NCBI RefSeq assembly: GCF_009739515.1
Contig: NZ_CP046535.1
Location: forward strand, 2,728,001-2,792,000
Origin: Sphingomonas profundi
Lineage (GTDB): Bacteria > Pseudomonadota > Alphaproteobacteria > Sphingomonadales > Sphingomonadaceae
Length of the DNA: 64,000 bases
Direction of reading: 5' to 3'
The notes beneath the pieces were generated by a model. It saw only the letters and a list, made by a program, of their open reading frames with translations, was not told where the DNA came from and made no database searches. How positions within the stretch are numbered: position 1 is the stretch's first letter; each line of letters opens with the position of its first letter. The translations under genes and the position numbers were made by a program. Below, piece after piece: positions 57,141 to 64,000 of the stretch.

Positions 57141-58604
57141 TCAGGCGCCCGCCCGGGCCTCCCCTTGCGCGATCATCCGGGCGATCAGCACGTGCAGCAG
57201 CCGGATGCGCATTTCCGAATAGAGCGCGAAGTGGACCAGCCCGGTGCCGGAGGCGCGAAGCCCCTCCTGCACCTGCGGCAGATTGTCCATGTCCTGCTCG
57301 AACACCGGGCCCAGTGCGCCGAGCATCGGCGAGGAGGACCAGTCCTCGTCCAGCGCCAGCCGGTGCTCCTTCACCGGCTGCGGCCGCGGCCCGTTTTTGG
57401 GCACCCGCTTCAGGATGATCACGTCCATGATCGAGGTTTCGGGATCGAGCCCGTTCGGCCGCCAGCGATAGACCACGTTGGGCGCGTAGCCGGCCCAGAA
57501 GCTCATGTGCGGAAAGACGTTGTAGAGCAGCGCGTCGATGATCTCGGCATCGGAGACCTGGGCATAATCCCACCCGTCCTCCGCGCCCAGCGCCGCCCGC
57601 GTCACCTCGCAGGTGTGCATCCGCGCCGTCACGCCCTCCTCCAGCGCATCGGGCGTGCCGACGCTCTCGCGCGCCCGCACCGGCCGCTTGGCGACCTCGC
57701 CGTCCTTGCGGGAACTCCGGCCGCCGGCGACATGGCTGCCGCCCGCCGCCGCCATCGCCTTCAAGATGTCCATGTCGCCGAACCGGCGATCGGCGAGCAT
57801 CGGGCTCACCACGCCGGTGGCGGTGAACTGGCGCGTCACATGATCGCTGAGCGCGTCATACTGGCTGTTCACGTCGCCCAGGAACGGCGCCAGCTGCGGA
57901 TGGGTGACGATGGTGTGGTGGCTCTCCATGAACGCCTCCGCCATCACCTTCCAGTTGCACGGCACCACCTTGGAGGTGTGCGCCGCCTTGTAGCGGTTGG
58001 CGAAATCGTAGCGGTCGAAATGGTCGGCCAGCGGCTGGAGCGTGTCCATCAGCGGTTTCGCCGCCGGATCGAAATTGACGAAGACGAAGCCGCCCCACGT
58101 CTCCACGCGCACTTCCGGCAGGCTCATGTCCATCCGCTGGAACTGCGGGAAATCCCAGCCGATCGGATTGTGCTTGAAGGCGCCCGAGCAGTGCCACGCC
58201 AGGCCGTGATACTTGCAGCGCAGGTCCACCTTGTTGCCCGGCCCGTCGGCCAGCTTGCGGCCGCGGTGCAGGCAGCTGTTGTAGAACGCCTTGATGCCGC
58301 CATCCTCCTGGCGGACGACGAGGATGTTCTTGCCGACATTCTCATAGACGAACACGTCGTTCGGGTTCGGTATGTCCTCCTCGCGGCAGGCCCACTGCCA
58401 CACCTTCAGCCAGACGTGGCGGACCTCCTTCGCGAAATGATCGCGATCATAATAGTCGCTGGCGGGGATGCCCTCGTCGCCCAGGTCGCGCGTCGGCCCC
58501 TGGCGCAGATGATCGGGGATGGCGCGCGTATCGCGCTCCAAAATGTCCTCATAGGATTCTGACGGATGCCGGTCGGCGCGGAAACGCGCGGTCGTGTCGT
58601 CCAC
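57141..58604 (-). CDS. Rieske aromatic-ring-hydroxylating oxygenase, large subunit
   Basis: A 487-residue oxygenase alpha subunit. The Rieske [2Fe-2S] ligands are in SCLHRGRKLADG and LRCKYHGLAW near 110-140 (CxH and CxxH). The mononuclear iron ligands are in EAFMESHHTIVTHP near 224-237. No beta subunit, ferredoxin or reductase is adjacent. The GTG at 58604 is preferred because GGAGAG precedes it closely; an upstream in-frame start at 58664 would add 20 residues. Such stand-alone alpha subunits oxidise steroids, terpenoids, carnitine-like compounds and others. Divergent from the TetR gene. Confidence 0.92.
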   Translation of the reverse strand: MDDTTARFRADRHPSESYEDILERDTRAIPDHLRQGPTRDLGDEGIPASDYYDRDHFAKEVRHVWLKVWQWACREEDIPNPNDVFVYENVGKNILVVRQEDGGIKAFYNSCLHRGRKLADGPGNKVDLRCKYHGLAWHCSGAFKHNPIGWDFPQFQRMDMSLPEVRVETWGGFVFVNFDPAAKPLMDTLQPLADHFDRYDFANRYKAAHTSKVVPCNWKVMAEAFMESHHTIVTHPQLAPFLGDVNSQYDALSDHVTRQFTATGVVSPMLADRRFGDMDILKAMAAAGGSHVAGGRSSRKDGEVAKRPVRARESVGTPDALEEGVTARMHTCEVTRAALGAEDGWDYAQVSDAEIIDALLYNVFPHMSFWAGYAPNVVYRWRPNGLDPETSIMDVIILKRVPKNGPRPQPVKEHRLALDEDWSSSPMLGALGPVFEQDMDNLPQVQEGLRASGTGLVHFALYSEMRIRLLHVLIARMIAQGEARAGA

Positions 58605-58690
58605 ATCTCTCTCCGCAGGTTCTGCCTTCGCGAGGCCGCGAGTTTGCTGCGGCAAAACTCTCATTCCCCGCCCCGGGCGGATACCTAGCG

Positions 58691-58703
58691 TTTCTGATAG
58701 AAA
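58691..58703. promoter_or_regulatory. Palindrome, candidate TetR operator half 1
   Basis: tttct and agaaa form a perfect 5-bp inverted repeat around gat. It lies 45 bases before the TetR start codon and about 87 bases before the oxygenase start. Confidence 0.45.
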
Positions 58704-58705
58704 AC

Positions 58706-58719
58706 AGACCGATCGTTCT
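58706..58719. promoter_or_regulatory. Palindrome, candidate TetR operator half 2
   Basis: agaccgatcgttct is symmetric except at one position per arm, with a cgatcg core. It lies 3 bases from the preceding palindrome, so a TetR dimer pair could occupy both. Confidence 0.45.
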
Positions 58720-58747
58720 TTTTCATGCCGATGCTAAGGTTCGCGCT

Positions 58748-59434
58748 ATGGACTGTCGCATGACCCATGACGCCCTCGTCACCTTGCTGCCCGACAGCCT
58801 GACCCATGACGGCAACATCGGGGAGGCGAGCTGGCAGCGGCGCAAGAGCCTGGAGACCCGCAACGTGGTGCTGGAGGCCGCGCTCGACTGCCTGTCGGAC
58901 GGGGGCTATGCCGGCTGCTCGCTGCAGCTGGTGGCCGATCGCGCCGGCCTGTCGCGCGGGGCGATGCTGCATCATTATGCCGCCAAGCTGGACCTGATGG
59001 CGGCGGTGATCGAATATGCGCTCTACAAGCGGATGGAGCGGTTCCTCGATCGCATCCGCCGCCTGTCGGACGAGGAGCGCACGGCACGCTTCCACGGCAT
59101 CACCGTCGCCTATGAGAGCTGCCACGAGCGGGAGTATCGCGCCTATCTGGCGCTGCACCTCGCCTCACGCACGGATGCCGATCTGCGCCCGATCTTCGTC
59201 GAGCGCGCCCGCCGCTACGACCGCGTGTGGCGCGCCGAGATCGAGAAGGTCTTTCCCGAGTGGCGCGACGCGACGCAACTGGATGCGATGAACGATTTCG
59301 TCTGGGTGGTGGTGGAAGGCGTGGCGCTCAATTCGGACATCTGGGAGGATCCGGCGCGGGCGCGCACGGTGATCGATCTCGTGGTGAACGTCGTCCAGCA
59401 GTTCCACGCCGGCGGGCTGGCGACAGAGAGGTGA
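58748..59434 (+). CDS. TetR/AcrR-family transcriptional regulator
   Basis: A 228-residue repressor-type regulator. The helix-turn-helix (about 37-80) reads RNVVLEAALDCLSDGGYAGC, SLQLVADRAGLSRGAMLHHY, then AAKLDLM. The C-terminal ligand domain is helical and ends with VVEGVALNSDIW. The first 30 residues before the DNA-binding domain are longer than in most TetR proteins. Divergent from the Rieske gene; it likely represses this cluster until substrate binds. AAGG lies before the ATG. Confidence 0.92.
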   Translation: MDCRMTHDALVTLLPDSLTHDGNIGEASWQRRKSLETRNVVLEAALDCLSDGGYAGCSLQLVADRAGLSRGAMLHHYAAKLDLMAAVIEYALYKRMERFLDRIRRLSDEERTARFHGITVAYESCHEREYRAYLALHLASRTDADLRPIFVERARRYDRVWRAEIEKVFPEWRDATQLDAMNDFVWVVVEGVALNSDIWEDPARARTVIDLVVNVVQQFHAGGLATER

Positions 59435-59461
59435 CGGCGCGACCGTCGGGTGCCTAGTGCC

Positions 59462-59875
59462 TCACTCCTGCATCAGCAGGGTGGCGTCGTCCGGCAGCGG
59501 CAGCCAGGGATGGGCGCGCTTCACCCAATAATGCGCCGTCGGCTTCAGATCCGCCACCTCGTCGAACGTGCCCGCCTTCACGAAGATGACGCCCTGCTCG
59601 CGCGCCCGCTCCGTATCGGTCAGCACCGGCGATCCGCAGCGGCCGCAGAACTGGCGGAACACCGTCTGCCCGCTGGTGCCGCGATCCTCGTAGACGGTGA
59701 GCGCGCCCGTCACCGCCAGCGCATCGCGCGCAAACACCGCCACCACCGAGAGCGCGCTGCCGGACTGGCGCTGGCAGTTGCGGCAGTGGCAGATCGCCGT
59801 GGCCAGCGGCTCCGCCGGCACGGTGTAGCGCACCTGCCCGCAGAGGCAGCCGCCGGTGCGGGTGGCGTCGCTCAT
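59462..59875 (-). CDS. GFA-family zinc protein
   Basis: A 137-residue protein of the glutathione-dependent formaldehyde-activating (GFA) family. Zinc-binding cysteines occur in GGCLCGQVRY near 8-17, CHCRNCQRQSG near 30-40 and FCGRCGSPV near 76-84. Most GFA proteins have no known reaction; they are common in catabolic clusters. It converges on the TetR gene and lies 10 bases downstream of the SDR gene. Confidence 0.9.
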   Translation of the reverse strand: MSDATRTGGCLCGQVRYTVPAEPLATAICHCRNCQRQSGSALSVVAVFARDALAVTGALTVYEDRGTSGQTVFRQFCGRCGSPVLTDTERAREQGVIFVKAGTFDEVADLKPTAHYWVKRAHPWLPLPDDATLLMQE

Positions 59876-59885
59876 CGCCTTCTCC

Positions 59886-60710
59886 TCACGTCGCCGTCCA
59901 GCCGGCGTCTACGGCCAGGCAGGCACCGGTCACGACCCGCGCCGCCTCGCCGGCGAAATAGAGCACCGCCGCGGCCGACTGCTCGGGCGTGATCCGCTCC
60001 TTGATGTGGTGGACGGTAAGGAAGGCGTCATAGGCCTCGTCCTCGGTGATGCCGAGCTGTCCGGCGAGCTGGCCGGCCGAGTGCGTCACCATCGGCGTAT
60101 CGACGAGGCCGGGGCAGATCGCGTTCACGGTGATGCGGTGCGGCGCCAGTTCCGCCGCCATCGTCTTGGTGAGGCCGACCACGCCGTGCTTGGCCGCGCA
60201 ATAATGGCCGAAGCCGGGCGCGCCCACCAGCCCGGCGGCGGACGCGACGTTGACGATCCGCCCGCCACCGGCGGCGATCAGGTGCGGCACGACGGCGCGG
60301 GTGACGCGCCACAGGCCGATCAGGTTCACCTCGATCATCGTCACGAACTGCTCGTCCGGCATCTCGTGCACCGGCCGGTTGCCGGACAGGATGCCGGCAT
60401 TGTTGACGAGGATGTCGATGCGGCCGAGCTCGCCCACCGCCGCGCCGACGAAGGCATCGATCTGCGCCCGATCGCGGATGTCGCAGGTGCGCGCCACCAC
60501 CCGCACCCCCAGAGCACGGATCTCGTCCGCCACCCCCTCCAGATCGGCGGTGGTCGCGAGCCGGTAGTCGACGGTGGCGAGATCCGGCGTGCCGACGTCG
60601 CAGATCGCCACGTCCGCCCCCTCGAGCGCCAGCGCGAGCGCCATCGCCCGCCCCTGCCCGCGTGCCGCGCCGGTGATGATCGCCGTGCGTCCGGCGAACT
60701 GCTGCGTCAT
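59886..60710 (-). CDS. Short-chain dehydrogenase/reductase
   Basis: A 274-residue NAD(P)-dependent oxidoreductase. TGAARGQGRAMAL near 14-26 is the cofactor loop, ILVNNAGIL near 99-107 follows, and the catalytic Ser, Tyr and Lys are in VASAAGLVGAPGFGHYCAAK. ICDVGTPDL after strand 2 suggests NAD preference. The family includes steroid and alcohol dehydrogenases. The ATG at 60710 is chosen; a longer open frame covers the SnoaL gene in another frame. Confidence 0.93.
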   Translation of the reverse strand: MTQQFAGRTAIITGAARGQGRAMALALALEGADVAICDVGTPDLATVDYRLATTADLEGVADEIRALGVRVVARTCDIRDRAQIDAFVGAAVGELGRIDILVNNAGILSGNRPVHEMPDEQFVTMIEVNLIGLWRVTRAVVPHLIAAGGGRIVNVASAAGLVGAPGFGHYCAAKHGVVGLTKTMAAELAPHRITVNAICPGLVDTPMVTHSAGQLAGQLGITEDEAYDAFLTVHHIKERITPEQSAAAVLYFAGEAARVVTGACLAVDAGWTAT

Positions 60711-60736
60711 GCCTCGCTCCTCCCCGATCCTGGCCG

Positions 60737-61297
60737 TCAGTTCCGGTAGACCGGATCGGAACGGTCGCGCCGGCCCCAGGTGAAATCCCAGCCGGGCACC
60801 GCGCCGAACGGCGGCGACGCATCGTCGGTGCGGGTGAGATCGAGCACCACGCGGCGATCGGCGATCTTCCACACGCCGCCGCGCCGCTCGAAGCGGTCGA
60901 CGTAGCGGTTGTAGACGGTCGCGTTGCGGCCGTTCATGTCCTCGCTGAACGAGATGCAGTAGGTTTCGGTGAAGGCGGTATCGCCCTCGATCTCGCAGGC
61001 GAAGTTGCCGATGAAGTGCTGGCAGCCGCGGATATTCTCGCGCTCCCACGCGACGATCCACTCGGCAAAGGCGTGGCCCGGCCCCTTGAACATGCCGTGA
61101 TCGTCGATCGCGTCGTCATGGTAGACGGAGCGCAGCAGCTCGACATCGCAGCGGTCGACGCCGCGGCAGTAGCGGGTCAGCACGTCGTAAATCTCGGCGC
61201 GGCTGAGCAGCGCGTCCAGCCGCGCATCCCTGCCCGGCGCATCGCTGCCGGGCACATCGCTCACGGGCGCAACGCTCTCCGGCATGTCGCTCTCCAC
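60737..61297 (-). CDS. SnoaL/NTF2-like protein 3
   Basis: A 186-residue SnoaL-type protein with LLSRAEIYDVLTRYCRGVDR and CDVELLRSVYHDDAIDDHG near 30-68, and a variable N-terminal tail. The DD-H arrangement (DDAIDDHGMF) is typical of the subgroup that includes ring-processing proteins and oxygenase small subunits. It lies 26 bases before the SDR gene, in the same direction. Confidence 0.86.
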   Translation of the reverse strand: MESDMPESVAPVSDVPGSDAPGRDARLDALLSRAEIYDVLTRYCRGVDRCDVELLRSVYHDDAIDDHGMFKGPGHAFAEWIVAWERENIRGCQHFIGNFACEIEGDTAFTETYCISFSEDMNGRNATVYNRYVDRFERRGGVWKIADRRVVLDLTRTDDASPPFGAVPGWDFTWGRRDRSDPVYRN

Positions 61298-61394
61298 CGG
61301 CGGGAGCGGCCTGGCGCCGCCTCTCCGTACCGCTTCTAGCGAGCGCGATGCGGGCGGCGGCAGCTGGCGATATGACTAGCCGGTCAGGCGCGCG

Positions 61395-63146
<1,752 letters not shown>

Positions 63147-63270
63147 CGCTGTTCCTTACGTGAACGGAAAGACGCTTCATAGCGCATGCGGCGCGTCGAT
63201 CCAGCCCGCCGTGGTCATGCCGCGGGCTGAAGCGTAGGGTTCCGGACGAGACCGTTCCGGGGAGACGCGC
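63147..63270. promoter_or_regulatory. Divergent intergenic region, acyl-CoA dehydrogenase / GST
   Basis: A 124-bp gap that should carry promoters for both genes. GGGGAGA lies close before the GST start. No operator was recognised. Confidence 0.3.
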
Positions 63271-63942
63271 ATGACGATCGAGGTTTCCGCCTTTCGCTGG
63301 GTGCCGCCGTTCGCCCAAGGCTTCGTCCGCGATCTGCGCGTGCGCTGGGCGCTGGAGGAAGCGGGCCTCCCCTATCGCGAGGCGCTGATCGGCCTGCGCG
63401 ATCGCGAATCGGCGGAATATCGCGCCTGGCAGCCGTTCGGTCAGGTGCCGGCCTATCGCGACGGCACGGTCGAGATGTTCGAATCCGGCGCGATCGTGCT
63501 GCACATCGCCGACCAGTCGGAGGCGCTCTGCCCGCGCGACCCGGCCGGCCGGGCGCGAATGACGACGTGGGTGATCGCGGCGCTGAACTCGGTCGAGCCG
63601 CACGTCGCCAGCCTCGCGGCGATCGACACCTTTCACCGTGGCGAGGCGTGGACCACCGAGCGCCGGCCGCAGGTGGAGGAGGCGGTGTGCGGCCGACTGA
63701 CGGCGCTGGCCGCGTGGCTTGGCGACCGGGATCATCTCGAAGGCCGCTTCACCGCCGGCGACCTCATCATGACGACGGTGCTGCGGGAGCTGGTAGCGAG
63801 CGGCATCCTCTCGCGCTTCCCGACATTGGACGCCTATCGCGCGCGCTGCGAGGCGCGACCCGCCTTCGTGCGGGCGATGGCGGCGCAGATGGAGACGTTC
63901 CGCGCCCACGCCCCGGCCGCGCGGACGAAAGCGAGCGACTGA
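63271..63942 (+). CDS. Glutathione S-transferase
   Basis: A 223-residue GST. The N-terminal thioredoxin-like domain has DLRVRWALEEAGLPYREALIGL and QPFGQVPAYRDGTVEMFESGAIV near 50-72, with the cis-proline in QVPAY and the glutathione contact ES. The C-terminal domain is helical (LEGRFTAGDLIMTTVLRELV). It conjugates or isomerises electrophilic compounds; in catabolic islands GSTs often open rings or remove reactive products. GGGGAGA precedes the ATG. Confidence 0.92.
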   Translation: MTIEVSAFRWVPPFAQGFVRDLRVRWALEEAGLPYREALIGLRDRESAEYRAWQPFGQVPAYRDGTVEMFESGAIVLHIADQSEALCPRDPAGRARMTTWVIAALNSVEPHVASLAAIDTFHRGEAWTTERRPQVEEAVCGRLTALAAWLGDRDHLEGRFTAGDLIMTTVLRELVASGILSRFPTLDAYRARCEARPAFVRAMAAQMETFRAHAPAARTKASD

Positions 63943-64000
63943 CCGCGCGCCCGCCGGCGCCGAGACTTGCGGCCGGCCCGCTAATTCAGGTTAGAGCGCC
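63943..64000. other. Intergenic tail at the right edge
   Basis: The last 58 bases contain no gene. The final ttagagcgcc resembles the start of the palindromic repeat family seen at 26539-26582; too little remains to judge. Confidence 0.3.

Larger units (their letters stand above)
58605..58747. promoter_or_regulatory. Divergent control region between the Rieske oxygenase and TetR genes
   Basis: A 143-bp gap, unusually AT-rich near 58690-58725. It holds two palindromes, tttct-gat-agaaa (58691-58703) and aga-ccgatcgt-tct (58706-58719), side by side. Their place between a TetR-type gene and the oxygenase makes them the best candidates for the operator. Confidence 0.55.

Overview
The window is a very GC-rich, tightly packed chromosomal segment. 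The gene content points to an alphaproteobacterium of the order Sphingomonadales: a complete hopanoid (hpn) cluster of the Zymomonas/Sphingomonas type, two TonB-dependent receptors, a RibBX-type riboflavin protein, COQ9, and many GTG/TTG starts with 4-base ATGA/GTGA overlaps. That placement is inferred from gene content, not from a marker phylogeny. I see no rRNA, tRNA, CRISPR array, transposase or integrase.

Region 1 (1-12627, almost all minus strand) is housekeeping. It holds the N-terminal part of argS, an EamA transporter, threonine aldolase, a small secreted protein, ssb, and feoB-feoA behind a likely Fur box. Then come coq9, a second EamA transporter overlapping ribH, and the riboflavin genes ribH-ribBX-ribE-ribD with a small membrane protein, and finally gltX. 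The GTP cyclohydrolase II half of RibBX lacks its zinc cysteines, so a separate ribA must exist elsewhere. Region 2 (12785-22007) is mixed: prs, a large inverted repeat, hisN, a ParA-like ATPase next to a CYTH-CHAD protein, a Tat-type glycerophosphodiesterase, a solitary molbindin, a TonB receptor and an aldo/keto reductase.

Region 3 (22070-43952) is the hopanoid locus. hpnL-K-J-I (minus) face hpnA-B-C-D-E-shc-hpnG (plus) across a 197-bp divergent promoter. hpnG overlaps the convergent hpnH by 81 bp, and ispH sits upstream of hpnH on the same strand. hpnM-mlaA diverge from ispH, and the RND exporter hpnN with a DUF2141 gene and an AsmA-like gene closes the locus. Together these genes make isoprenoid precursor (IspH), squalene (HpnC/D/E), hopene (Shc), adenosyl- and ribosylhopane (HpnH/HpnG) and the glucosamine/cyclitol-ether head group (HpnI/K/J). 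HpnN, HpnM and MlaA look like the transport arm.

Region 4 (44125-51093) has a Na+/H+ antiporter and then the most unusual locus of the window. This is a three-gene unit of an unrecognised 364-aa protein, a CHAT-type cysteine peptidase with a C-terminal Cys/His cluster, and a 912-aa TPR protein whose C-terminus resembles the cytoplasmic domain of the flagellar/type III export protein FlhA (FHIPEP). No secretion or flagellar genes are nearby. It looks like a peptidase-based signalling or conflict module.

Region 5 (51157-63942) is a catabolic island: an old-yellow-enzyme reductase, three SnoaL/NTF2-like proteins, a P450, a TonB receptor, a Rieske oxygenase, a divergent TetR regulator with palindromic candidate operators, a GFA protein, an SDR, an acyl-CoA dehydrogenase and a glutathione S-transferase. 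The set suggests uptake and oxidation of a hydrophobic ring compound; the substrate cannot be read from the sequence.
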